Shown piece after piece: positions 35,300 through 46,059 of a DNA stretch of 64,000 nucleotides. Made by a program: the position numbers and the translations under genes. How positions within the stretch are numbered: the first letter of the stretch is position 1; every line of letters begins with the position of its first letter. The notes beneath the pieces were generated by a model. The model saw only the letters and a list, made by a program, of their open reading frames with translations, did not search any database and was not told the DNA's origin. This stretch comes from Blastobasis lacticolella. Its lineage: Eukaryota > Arthropoda > Insecta > Lepidoptera > Blastobasidae. Location: positions 2,616,501 through 2,680,500 of the forward strand of contig LR990050.1 of the NCBI GenBank assembly GCA_905147135.1, written 5' to 3'.

Positions 35300-36112
35300 T
35301 GTCAAGTTTTCTTGAGATATCAAGAGACGCAGCAAGGGCCTCGCCATGCTTCTCAACGGCTTCACTCCAAATATAATCTGGTGTATGCCATGCATTCAAT
35401 GGCATACAGCAGACGGTCTGCTTTCTCTTCCACAGCATATGCTAATGTCCCGTCTGGCTGAAATGATGGTTAACGAACTTACTGAAATTCGATTCAAGCG
35501 CTTTTGCCAATGATCAAAAACCTTACTCCCAGGATGTTATGATGCCAGTTTGGCACTAATCCGCCTTATATGGTCGAATCAAGTAATGTGTAGCGTCCTT
35601 TTGCAAATCTTAGCGGCGAGGTCAAAGAATCTCTTCAGTTTGCGATTATCCGCAGATTACGAGCCTAGGCAGAGTTTGCAGAGAGCGCGACTGCAGTGAG
35701 CACTGAAGCATGGACGAGCCTTTCCGTTCATCACTACGTCAGAATACGGAATAAAATATTACATACCCTGCCGTATAACCGCAGTAACGGCTTCAGCCAA
35801 GGATAGGAAGAAAAGAAGTAGTTCATCTCATCCCAATCTGCTAATTTGTATCGCCACACACGCCAGATGTTACGTGGGGTTCGCATGGGTGGGGAATAGA
35901 CGAATATAGATATCACCAGACAGTGATAGGATGTACCTAGCGGTGCGGAAACTGATACTGAGTGCCTGTATGGATCAGTCTTCAGTAAAAGGTCTAAGCA
36001 CTTTTCGGTATGAGAGGCATACGATCTAGTGACATAGCTAGTTTACGCGCCTATCACAGCATAAGTCACCTGGGAAGGTAAAAGCCACTTTTGGTGGTGC
36101 GCATTGAAATTG
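35300..36112 (-). pseudogene. Internally deleted copy of the 29-kb LINE family
   Basis: At nucleotide level three blocks match the 29-32 kb LINE in order: 35310-35405 (RT, equivalent to about 30190-30290), 35420-35660 (linker before RT, equivalent to about 30740-30970), and 35690-36110 (endonuclease and following region, equivalent to about 31050-31560). About 440 bp including several RT motifs is missing between blocks one and two. Frames are broken throughout, though WRVWRYKLADWDEMNYFFSS is still readable. A decayed relative. Confidence 0.88.
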
Positions 36113-36630
36113 CGTAACCCGATGATTCTTCACTCTATCACTCATAAAAGCACTGATAAAGATTTTATAAATGGAAAGCCCCCGCGGTTATGATAAATTT
36201 TTTTTCTTTATCCATAGCAAATTAGGACACATACAACAATTTTTATTAAACTCAAAATATGTTACTCTACATATCCTCTCAGTTTCAGGATTTCTGAAAT
36301 CTCCAGGTTACCAATGTTCGCTTGCGAGATGTATTTTTGACCATATATGAAGATAACCTTCTATCAGTCATCTATTTTGTACCAGTGCTACTTACAGTAA
36401 TTCCGATATGACAAAAGTGTCGCCATCTACATGCACACTTTTGTAACCATTACAAACGCGGCCACACCATTGGCCGTTTCGCGCGCACGTGCGCCTCGCA
36501 TGCGCACTGTTTCCCGGACACAGCGCGCGCGCCAATTGGCCGAGCACCTGTACTGGACACTTCCCGTTCAGCTGACGAGGTAATTTGGATGCGAGTAGGA
36601 AGACAATTGCCGATTTGTATGGTTCCTTTA
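36113..36630. other. Gene-free stretch
   Basis: No supported gene. A GC-rich patch at 36455-36560 with GCGCGC runs carries an 84-codon minus frame without a motif. Confidence 0.4.
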
Positions 36631-36920
36631 TAGAATATCCACACACATCACATCACAGCCCATAACAGTCCACTGCAGGACTTAGCGCCTCTTCCACAAA
36701 AGGCGAAGTTATTGCCATACGCTTCACGCTTGGCGTGCGGATTGGAGATCGCAGTTTTATAAATAATTATAATAATAGAAAACGTTGCTGCCCATTTTCC
36801 AGCCTACAGAGACAGATCTTTTGCTTCGAAAACATTACTTGCCTTGTACGACACCCACGAGTGTAAAGGGTTGGTGCTATTCTACTCTGCCGGACACTAC
36901 ACGGCCTAGAATATCCACAC
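36631..36920 (-). mobile_element. Family D LINE tail with perfect 14-bp TSD
   Basis: TAGAATATCCACAC at 36631-36644 and 36907-36920 flanks the element. The body matches the 16.1-kb and 63.6-kb copies (TAACAGTCCACTGCAGGACT, AGGGTTGGTGCTATTCTACT, CTGCCGGACA). The target lies in the 23-bp repeat described next. Confidence 0.88.
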
Positions 36921-36978
36921 CGCTTTGTAATGAATATTCACACAGCTTTGTAATGAATATCCACACAGCTTTGTAATA
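36910..36978. repeat. Tandem repeat, 3 x 23 bp
   Basis: Three units of AATATYCACACMGCTTTGTAAT plus a final G or A, starting at 36910, 36933 and 36956. The first unit starts inside the target duplication of the family D insertion, so a partial unit also lies at 36633-36644. Confidence 0.92.
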
Positions 36979-37430
36979 ATGTAGTTTGTGTTGTGAGATT
37001 TTGGTGTTGGCGGAGGTCGTTAGATGTTTTTTCAGGCCGAGGCTGTGCTGCTTAGGTGAGTGTAGCACGTCGGAGATGATTATGTATCGATACAATTGAC
37101 CTGCAGTGCGGCTACCGCCATACTTTACCAAAACATTCGTTTAATAGGTATTAAAAAATCGCCACCGATGTCCCCTTGGTGCGCCTCGAGGTAAGGGTCT
37201 AAACATTGATGTCTCGTTTTGGAGTTGCAACAAAAATGCATCCAAGTACAGTCAGAGTGGATTGTTGACACAAAATTATTCCTAAATACTTAAGATTTTC
37301 CCATCGGGTGGCCCGCTAATACTGACGAACATACACCGAATACTTAAATCTCCCTTTACCATAAAAGATGAAACAAAAAGCGGTCTATATAATACCTATT
37401 CAAAAAGGCAATATAAAGAAAGGTAAAAAG
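36979..37430. other. Spacer, no gene seen
   Basis: No recognisable element. GGCGGAGGTCGTTAGATG near 37010 stands out only in composition. Confidence 0.4.
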
Positions 37431-37619
37431 ACTCCATGGGGTCGTGATTTAGGGAACCGTGGCTTTGGCAGTTTAGGGGCATTTGCCTTTTTGCTATCAG
37501 AGCAACGTGTGATAGAGATGGGATACTCTTAGTGTTGCTGATGTCTATAGGCAGTGGTGACCACTTTCCATCAGGTGGATCGCTTGCCTGTTTGCATACC
37601 GCATGACTAAAATAAAAAA
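37431..37619 (+). mobile_element. Family F element, 3' half, inserted in a LINE
   Basis: Reads ACTCCATGGGGTCGTGATTT, GGAACCGTGGCTTTGGCAG and GGGCATTTGCCTTTTTGCTA, then the LINE-like tail CACTTTCCATCAGGTGG, and ends AAAATAAAAAA. It directly abuts LINE coding sequence on the other strand at about 37620. Confidence 0.78.
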
Positions 37620-38360
37620 GCTCGCTTGTTTGTATGGGATCATCGACAATTTGTACGGCGCGTCTCTGTACGGAGTCCAGAGGATTAAGCAAGTCGGCAG
37701 TTTCGCCGGCCCAAAGATGGGAACTCCATATGAGGCGCTGCCCTTGGGTGAAGTATCGCTTGGACCGGTTAAGCACTCCATGCTTTATCGAAGCCAGTTT
37801 TAGCTTTACCTTCCAGGTGACTCCGGAATCGCACGCTATCCGATATGTCCACACCAAGGATCCCGATTCTTTTTGAGATGGGAAGGGGTGTTCCTTGAAA
37901 CTGCGGCACTATGTCGAAAGGATCTTTTTTGGCGGAAAATACGCAGACCTGTCTTCGAGGGGTTGAATTGGACCAGGTTTAGTCTGCCCCACTTTGCAAC
38001 TTGCTCCAAGGAATGTTTAATGTTCGACACAAGTCTAATTCCGCTTTCCGACACCTCGGAACGAGGGATATTCGGTAGGAGGGTTCGGAGGGACATAACA
38101 GCATCTCCAGTACTGTCATCCGCATAACAATTAATACTGGGGATATTCAGCATATCATTGATATTCAGACGAAACACCATAGGAGACGGCACTGAACCCT
38201 GGGGTACACTAGCAGTTATAGTCTTGGTATCGGAGCAGCATCCATCGACAATGACTTGGATGATCCGTCCAGTCAGCAAGCTGGATTGCAGACCCAATTG
38301 CAGAGCCCTTCGGGGATACCGTACTTCGGTTACATACACCAAAAAGTACAGTATGATCAT
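37620..38360 (-). pseudogene. LINE RT fragment, second family (decayed)
   Basis: Minus strand. Frame 37836-38360 holds SVPQGSVPSPMVFRLNINDM, NCYADDST (RT catalytic motif) and WGRLNLVQFNPSKT. Near 37845 the frame shifts to the one running down to 37620, with KLKLASIKHGVLNRSKRYF, WAGETADLLNPLDSVQRRAV and QIVDDPIQTSE. There the ORF is cut by a family F element, so the C-terminus is missing. The endonuclease is also absent. IVDD.. matches the 22.7-kb fragment, so both come from one family distinct from the 29-kb LINE. Confidence 0.85.
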
Positions 38361-39080
38361 CTATGAACGTAAGTAACAATCCTAAGGGCCCGGTCGCGCA
38401 CGCCACTCCGCTAATGTGGGAGAGGCTAAAGTGCAGCAGGGGACTATTACAAAGGACTGTTGTGATGTGATATAATATTTGCTCATACAGACGTACGCGA
38501 TTTCTGCGCAATTTGTCCGAAATGTCTAACCAATTCTGGTTTCTATGCTAATGACAGAAAGCTTATTTTATTATTGGTAAACAATCCCCCAGCGCTCTCG
38601 TCGCGCCCCCCCAGAGTTACATAAACTGGATAATATAATGTTTTGTGTATCCATTTATTTATTTTATTTATTTAACAATTTATTGCACACAATATAAAGT
38701 ATACAGAAATTACAAAATTAAAGACGACACAACAGGCACTACTTATTTCTAAGAAGAAATCTCTTCCAGCAGGCCTATAGAAGAGAGACATTATAGATTA
38801 TAGGGGATGAGATCCATGTTGCTAGTCTCGGGATTATTCTTGTGGAAACGGAGAATTGATATCGTTGTCGGCTGCCAGTTTATTCACTTGAAATTTTACA
38901 AAAGACGTCATAATTATAGTACCTTAATATGGTACTGACAACGTCTTAGCAAATACACGTAATGCTTAGCCATATAAGAAAACTGATTGTCTATTTCTTG
39001 GCCCTACCAACTTAGCCCCATAGTGACAGCCAACTTACCTGCGGTTCTGCATTTTTTTATAAATAATAATTATAATAAAT
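38361..39080. other. Gene-free stretch with LINE-tail-like piece
   Basis: At 38665-38790 the text ACAATTTATTGCACACAATA, then AGAAATCTCTTCCAGCAGGC looks like the complement of a LINE 3' end. Nothing else is supported. Confidence 0.45.
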
Positions 39081-39326
39081 ATGCTTGGACAAATTCACAC
39101 ATCTATTTGCCATCTAGTCCAAAAGTAAGCAAAGCTTATGTTATGGGTTTTAGATATCTGATGAACTACTTATATACTTTTTTTTAAATATATACTTATT
39201 ATACATACTACACCCAGACCCGTAACAGAAATTAAAATTCATCATTTCAATTTCTGCTCGGCCGGGAATCGAACCCGGGACCTCTGTATGGCGACCGGCA
39301 TGTCAACCAACTGAACACCCAGGTTG
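39081..39326 (-). mobile_element. SINE family B, minus copy
   Basis: Complement of family B with a small insertion in the GCGCCATCTAG region. B box complement GGGAATCGAACCCGGGAC and A-box side CAACCAACTGAACACCCAGG are present. Most similar to the 43.2-kb copy (both read CATGCTTGGACAAA/ATGCTTGAACAAA and TACACCCAGACC). Confidence 0.87.
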
Positions 39327-39835
39327 TCATATAAGTGCATATAGTATCGTCCTTTAATATTATAAATGCAAAACATTCTACATATTGCGGGCAACATGTG
39401 TCCTGTTAAATTATGTCAAATGCTGTTCAAAGTTTATAATCTTTTATCAAGAGCTTAGCTACATAAGACAAACATTGTAATTTACTACAAAGTAGAGATT
39501 TTATTTCGAAAAATTATCTTATACTTTCGAAAAAATACATGGTACGCTTTATTCGAGGCGAAGATACGTCGCGCGTATCCCTTGAGATACATCGTTACTG
39601 CTCGTGTCAGATGTCAACTCTTAATTGGCGATAAAATACTAGATATATATGCCAAGAAACGTAGATTGACATTAGATAATTGCAATCGATGTCTTAACAT
39701 GTGGTAGAATTTAATATGTTTGCCAATAAAATGACAATTTATTCATAGCATTGATATCCAGTAAAAGAATTTTTATGATCCGCTTTTAAAATGCTGAAGT
39801 TAAAAAGGTTTTATGGTAATATTGCTACGTTGTAA
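39327..39835. other. Gene-free spacer
   Basis: No feature supported; AT-rich. Confidence 0.4.
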
Positions 39836-39892
39836 TAACCTGATGTGCCAAATCTTGGATCACAACCGGGACATTAACGCCAAAATATTGTT
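39836..39892 (+). mobile_element. SINE family A, 3' scrap
   Basis: TAATAACCTGATGTGCCAAA, TCTTGGATC, then CACAACCGGGACATTAACGC: the last part of family A with an internal deletion. Confidence 0.7.
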
Positions 39893-39905
39893 TTTATCAA
39901 GCGCA

Positions 39906-40165
39906 ATGAAATTGTGTGTTTTTTTTATGTTATATGTCTGACAAACAGGCAAGCGGGCCACCTGATGGAAAGTGGTCACCGCCGCCTATGGACATCACCA
40001 ACACCAGGAGAGTCACCAATGCGTTGCCCGCCTCTGAAAATATATCTAATATACCTCTTGAACGATCCCATGACATAGTCCAAAGGAAACACTGTGGCTG
40101 GGAGCTCATTCCACATCCAAATCGTACGAGCGAGAAACGTTCTTTTAAACCTTAGAACTTTATTA
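39906..40165 (-). pseudogene. 5'-truncated LINE: RT C-terminus and 3' tail
   Basis: The minus strand encodes RFKRTFLARTIWMWNELP and SFKRYIRYI-like residues, the conserved last part of CR1/Jockey-group ORF2, followed by GGCGGGCAACGCATTGGTGA, CTTTCCATCAGGTGGCCCGC and an A-rich end (T8 near 39919-39926). The 3' end is shared with family F elements. Confidence 0.8.
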
Positions 40166-42621
40166 GAACGATATTAGTAAGGTTTACCGAGTGTCGAATG
40201 ACGTCATCGTTCATGCCAAAATAACAAATTTCTAGCGCATAAAATATATTATTATTATCTTTGGTTTAAGAGATATCGTATATATTTCTTCACAGTTATT
40301 CAGTGGTACCAAGCTACATAAAGTAACTTAGCAAAGCAGCTTAGATAAAGTTACTTAGCAAAAATTGTGCTATGTCCTCTGGAATATCTTTTGTGTTCAT
40401 TGAATATATATTATGTTCTTTGTAATTGGAAATAAACTATATACGTATGGAAGGTAATGTGCAGGTAGTCAATGCACCAAGGAAAGTCTACTAAAAAGTT
40501 AATAACAATGTTTCCAATTAAGAGAAATTTCTGGCTTTCTTACCGCGGACTTTCGTTTATGAGTAGCCCAATATTTCGTCGCAGTTGCATGAATCATAGT
40601 CGAGAGACGTCACCATATTGTGACCGGAAGGGACCACGCGGTAAAACCCGGTAATTTGAAAATTAAAAGAAAGTTTAATTTGGATTAAAAACATAAATTA
40701 TCATCTTGGCGTAAATATCCGGGGTCCGCTTTAAGGAGTTTAATTTGAAAAAATGTAAGTAATTTGGATATCCTGTAGACTAATCTATACTTAGCTGATT
40801 CATAGTTTGACTGTGACTTAAATAAAAGCTCTGTTTTCGATCGATACCATGCTTCTAATTAAACATAATTATTCGTTCCTTCCCAAATTACGGGTAGTCA
40901 TCTTCTTCCCATTAATCAGAACCCGATAATTGATGACCGATGGAAGTGCACAACAAGTTTTCTCAGTAAACAAGAATTCAATAACAGAATAAGTTCAAAG
41001 TAATTGATACCAACTTACCAGTAAGAAAGTACCATATTCACATCGGGAATCAAATCAAATCCATAGAACACTTCACGACACTCACATTTAGTTTTGCTAG
41101 TTTTTTTTTTTATATTAGGTACATGTGGTAAAGGCGCGGTTGGATCGCCACTCGCGGCAGTTTGACTGAAACGCCAGTGCTCGGGTTGCGTGCTTCGGCC
41201 GGAGGTAAGCCGGTGTCCACACTAGAATGGCGATATTTTTTATACTTTACTTTTTAGACAATGAGCAGTTTTCTAATAGGTATTTAAAGCATTCTTAACC
41301 ACTTACTAGTTGGCGACTCGACAATTTTGGTAATTGATAATCGCTTGAAATAGGTACTTAGCAATGAGGATATAAACACTGGGTACGTTGCATTGGATAA
41401 TATTGTATTTATCAATAGTTTTAAACCATTTTAGAGGTTGTAATAATAATGGAACATAGTGCCAATTTATATAAATATTTCTTTATATAGTTCGTTCAAC
41501 TTTTAACAGTTATGTTTATATTAATAAACATTTTATTTTTAAGTTTAGTATTAGTTGGCTTCATGAAATCACTGCCACCATCATACAGATTAAAAAAAGA
41601 TTACCAAAATTGTAGGAGCGCCATCTATTGATGCTTTTTTAAACCAACTATCAATACCTACTGGAAAACTCCTCATTCTATATTTTATTTTAGATACATC
41701 CAGCTCCTCAAGTCCGCTAATTTACTGATGGCTCGATACATTTGTAATCGAATTGCATTCGCCGCTCAATGGCAGTTTTACGCATTTTTTGTATTCTGCT
41801 ACAATGAAACCTACAGGTTTGTGCTACTGTTATCCGATTACAGTTCAATTGGGCCAAGTAAATTAGTTTACGCGAGGCTTATTTACACCCACCCTACACA
41901 TACCGTACACCTACTGCAGTTAGGAACCTACCCTTTTTGTCTTGCTTATAAACCTTCCTCTTGAATCACTCTATCTACTGCTGTAGAAATGCATGCTGTG
42001 TATACTGTCTCGCACCAATTGAACACACTTAATTTATACGCGAATTGTAGCCGCCATGTACAATTAGAGTATCAAGTAACAATTTAATAAAAGCAAAATC
42101 TTTTCACACAAAAAAATACTTATATACTTAATATGTCAATGTAAACTGCACTTTAGTCCCAGCGCGCCGTGACAGGAGTAGTCAACGTTTTTCAAGAACA
42201 CACCGCGTCTAAATATTATAATTTTATATTATAAACAGAGGTTTTGCGTCAGTGACATATTTGCGAAATAAGTAATTAAACGTCGCCTTTCCTTCTTCCG
42301 CTTCTATGCGAGACTTCGTACGAATTCCCTTTTGTTTGTAGAGTCTTCGTTGCCATGGCGACGATTCGAATCCCGACTTTGTTTCGTGTTTGTTATTCAT
42401 TTTACTTCTTTGTTATGATGTTGGTATTTGTCGGCACTTTAATTAATTTTTGTAATTTCGTTACATTTATATGAAACAATATTTTTGGATACTCATTTCC
42501 TATTTATATTGCAATTTTAATTAAGAGTTACTGGTTACTACAGCAATTGTAATGAATGACTTAATAAATATTGTTCATGACTCCAATTTATGTATGAGGT
42601 ATTTAATAATAATAGGTAATA
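40166..42621. other. Gene-free stretch with repeat pieces
   Basis: No gene supported. A direct repeat TAAAGTAACTTAGCAAA/TAAAGTTACTTAGCAAA lies near 40319-40365, a SINE A scrap near 40695-40735, and a CGACTTCGTT-family piece (CTTGCTTATAAACCTTCCTC) near 41940-41985. Confidence 0.45.
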
Positions 42622-42785
42622 GAAGCTTCGGTGGCCTAATGGTCAATGGTTAAATAATGATACCCGAAAGTACCGGGTTCAAACCCCAGTGCATGTACTG
42701 GCTCTTATTTGAGTTACGTATATCAGTTGAATACTAACCGATACATAAGGACAGACGGCGGAGAGCGACTTTGTTTATACTATTT
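42622..42785 (+). mobile_element. Chimeric: SINE A head joined to another repeat's tail
   Basis: 42622-42744 is family A (TTCGGTGGCCTAATGGTCAA, GGGTTCAAACCCCAGTGCAT, TTGAATACTAACCGAT). The sequence then switches to CATAAGGACAGACGGCGGAG and GCGACTTTGTTTATACTATT, the 3' end of the 17.6-kb repeat. Confidence 0.75.
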
Positions 42786-43218
42786 ACAGATTCAACAAAA
42801 TATTTCATCATTAAAATCTAAAATTTGAAAAAATATATCTGAAAAGGACGTCGCTCAGAAACGTTGCGCACCAACGCCTTCGGCTGTTACCCGTATGATA
42901 TTCGAATGCGGTAATCATGACGTCTACAGTCCAGTGACGTGGCGACTTCCACCTACTGTCTTCAACTATCATAACATAATAATTCCAATAAAAGCGAACA
43001 GCCCACCTGATGAAATAACTGTGAGTGTCGTACATAACATAGTATAAGATAAGTAAGTAATAGTAATAGTTCTTTATTCACACAAGATTTGTATATTGCT
43101 TAGTTTGCTATACTTGTGGTATAAAGAATTAACATTTGTACAAATTAATTGTTGAACCCAGATATCCAAACTAGGCAAAAGCCTGTATCTTGAAGATCAG
43201 TAAATAAGTAAATAAATA
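42786..43218. other. Spacer, no gene seen
   Basis: A 74-codon minus frame has no motif. AT-rich. Confidence 0.4.
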
Positions 43219-43454
43219 TGCTTGAACAAATTCACACAGCGCCATCTAGTAAGCAAAGCTTGTTGTTTAGGTGTTAGATAACTGATAAACTACTAATATC
43301 CTTTTTTTAATATTATACATACTTATTATTCATACTACACCCAGACCCGTAACAGAAATTAAAATTCATCATTTCAATTTCTGCTCGGCCGGGAATCGAA
43401 CCCGGGACAATTGCGTGGCGACTGGCATGTTAATCAACTGGACCACTCAGGTCA
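43219..43454 (-). mobile_element. SINE family B, minus copy
   Basis: Complement of family B: CTTGAACAAATTCACACAGC, CCGTAACAGAAATTAAAATT, CGGCCGGGAATCGAACCCGG and CAACTGGACCACTCAGG. Confidence 0.87.
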
Positions 43455-43935
43455 TCAAACAGTCAAATCACTGTTCTACCGTAAAGCAAAATATGTGTTT
43501 TAGGGTTACAACCACATTGAGTGTTACTTGTACATGAATATTCATACAAATTGTTACAAAGACAAGCCTAATCAACTTAATACTTTTACTTTGACTTTTA
43601 CTGATTCTAGGTTACTTGTGAGGTGTAGCTGAAAATGCAAGCTACATTGTTGCTATATTACCTAGTCCTTTTACACCCCCGAGGAAAAGCAGAGGGTTGT
43701 TTTAATAAGTTTGACGTTTGTGTCTATGGATCCGTGTACGAGTGTGTCTGTATTATTTATCTTAGTTACCGAAGGTATGCACCGATTTCTATGAGTTTCT
43801 TAAAATGGTTCTTAGCTGTATTTCATCAAAATCGGTACAGTAGTTTAGGACATATTTGAGTAAAAGTATATGTTTACTAGGTCGAGGATTTCAGATGTTC
43901 TGCAGATTAGGTTATAAGTCTATTCTGCAGTACGG
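43455..43935. other. Spacer with repeat-tail phrase
   Basis: Near 43775-43860 the phrase TTTCATCAAAATCGGTACAG recurs near 59575. It is a common arthropod repeat-end phrase. No gene. Confidence 0.45.
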
Positions 43936-44260
43936 AGCGTCAGCGGCCTTGTGGTAAAGGTAACCGCCTCGTAAGCAAGAGGTACCGGGTTTGAATCCCA
44001 CTGCAGTCATATACTAATGACTCTTTTCTGAGTTATGTACATTAGTTTAACACTAACTGAAGCTCTTACGGTAAGGGAGAACATCGTGGCGATACCTGCA
44101 CATTAACTGAATGTGTAACCATGATCCATTCTGGTCAGGTTCCCCTGTTAATAGGGTCACGGAGGTCAGTTGGCAGTCGCTCCACTGAAATTACTTTATG
44201 AATATGATCAAGGCGGACCCCGGGTCGTTGTGTACCAGAGCACAACTCTCTTAAGCCCAG
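43936..44260 (+). mobile_element. SINE family A, full-length
   Basis: Head GCGTCAGCGGCCTTGTGGTA (A box) and TACCGGGTTTGAATCCCACT (B box). The body is complete through GGGTCACGGAGGTCAGTTGG and ATGATCAAGGCGGACCCCGG to the GAGCACAACTC region. Confidence 0.87.
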
Positions 44261-44334
44261 CTCGTTTAAGCCCAGAATGAATATTATTGTGTTTCTGCAC
44301 AGGAATGTGCCATCCTCGGCCGCATCGTTAGTTT

Positions 44335-44650
44335 TTATTTTTTATACAACTAAGGTGGCAGACAAGCTTTGGTACGGCCTGCCTGTGGTAAGCAGTAACC
44401 GTTGCCTATGGACGTTTGAAATACCAGGGGTATCATTCACGTGCTACTGGCCCCGAAAAAACCTTTTCATTCCTTTCTTGAAGGACTCCATGTTGCATTC
44501 TCCAGGGAAAACGTCTCGAGGGAGATCTTTCCATAATCTAAGGGTACGCGGGAGAAAGTTCATTTGAAACCGCACAGTTCGCGACCAATTTGGTTCCAAG
44601 GTCAGAGGATGAACTCCTTGTCGATAGTTACTTATACCATCACGATCAAT
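44335..44650 (-). mobile_element. 5'-truncated LINE tail with RT C-terminus (family E)
   Basis: Same order as 22615-22860: tail complement TTATACAACTAAGGTGGCAG, ACGGCCTGCCTGTGGTAAGC, then CTTGAAGGACTCCATGTTGC and AGTTCGCGACCAATTTGGTT, which on the minus strand correspond to the NMEFFKKG and RTLR..LW coding blocks of the 22.7-kb copy. Confidence 0.8.
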
Positions 44651-45169
44651 GCGTTAAGACCTTTGTAGGACGACCGTGAATGGAAGGCGACTGCCAGTCA
44701 CCACAAGGCCACGGCATAGTACCATACAGACCTATAGTGCTCATTTCCCCTTGTGACTCTAATTTGCTTAACTTACACGATACACTAGCACTGGCATTGG
44801 CCATGCGACCTCGGCCTTCGTACATTTAAACGGTCCCTCAATGTGGGTATGTGCTGACCTATGTTTGTAATAATCACTGATAACCATCAGCGCTTCCATA
44901 CTTGGCGAAAGCTTTTTTATAGAACTAATAGTATTTATGAACGATAAAGTTAAGGATGGATGGATATTAGTTAGTCCTTCACGCATAAACTACTAAAGGG
45001 GTTATGTTAAAATTTTACAGTGTTGTAGATTATGCAGTATGTAACAAGTATCGCTGCCAAATCCGTGAAGATATGGTTAGGAATCAGTATCAAAATATAT
45101 TTAGTAGCTAGCGCAGAGTCGAAGCGCATCGAAGTGAATTATCTAAAAATAATGCAGCAAATTCAGTAT
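44651..45169. other. Spacer, no gene seen
   Basis: Repeat-end phrase near 44975-45000. No supported frame. Confidence 0.4.
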
Positions 45170-45436
45170 CGGCTAAAGGGTCCAACTCCTAAGCGAAAGG
45201 TACCGAATTTGCTCCCTAGTGCCACCATGTGACCTCTTTCTCAGTTATGTATAGTCAATCGACTAATTTGTCAACCGTACAGTAACTCATACGAGTTACA
45301 TAGTTGAATACTTGCCGATGCTCTTACGGTGAGTGAAAACATCGTAAGGAAATCGCACATTCAATCAACTGAATGTGTAACCATGATCCAATATGATCAA
45401 GTTCCCCTGTTGACAGGGTCATAGAGGGCAGCTCAT
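45170..45436 (+). mobile_element. SINE family A, 5' part, split by nested insertions
   Basis: Head CGGCTAAAGGGTCCAACTCC and TACCGAATTTGCTCCCTAG (degraded boxes), then CCGATGCTCTTACGGTGAGT, AACCATGATCCAATATGATC and CCCTGTTGACAGGGTCATAG. It stops at GAGGGCAG. The missing 3' part resumes at about 56341, 10.9 kb away. Confidence 0.8.
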
Positions 45437-45786
45437 CATCATCATTACAGCCGAAAGACGCCCACTGCTGGGCGTAGGCCTTCCCCAGAGTTCTCCACAA
45501 AGACCGGTCCTGTGCCTTCCGCATCCAGCTGGTTGCTGCAATCTTTACCAGGTCGTCAGTTCACCTTGTGAGAGGCCTACCTACACTTACGATACGTGGT
45601 CGCCACTCGAGAACTTTACTACACCATCGGCCACCTGTTCTTTGAGTTATGTACCCTGCCCACTGTCATTTTAGCCTGAAAATCCTTTAGGCTATGTCGG
45701 GACCTTGATTCGCTTGCGAATCTTCTCATTTCTGATTCTATCGCGCATCGACACTCCGAGTATAGCCCCTTCCAATGCCCTTTGGG
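45431..45786 (-). mobile_element. RTE-type LINE 3' part, interrupted by the Jockey-type element
   Basis: The minus strand contains residues of the RTE-type ORF C-terminus: QRALEGAILGVSMRDRIRNE and IRKRIKV, then MTVGRVHNSKNRWPMV, then the MRKAQDRSLWRTLGKAYAQQ block and an (ATG)n end against the SINE. Stops and frame changes make it non-functional. The upstream codons (LIRTLTVTQR) continue at 56299-56340. The clade is inferred from remembered RTE-type protein ends. Confidence 0.72.
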
Positions 45787-46059
45787 TTTTTTTTTTTTTT
45801 TTTTTTTTGCCCAACGCAAAGGAAATGGGCACCCTTCGGTAATGCGGTTGGAAGGGAGGAGGTGAACTCTCATGAGTATCCCAGCCGGCCGGCCGGACTG
45901 GTTATGCACGACTCGCCAAAAGAACCTAGGCGCATACGTACTAAACACCCCCTGGAAGCACCTGTAGCCATAAGGGCCTTTCAGGTTTCATCGGATGCTA
46001 CACCCCGTAGGGACGGGGTGCGCTCAACGTCACTCCTTACGGAGCATACGCTGGAGAAT

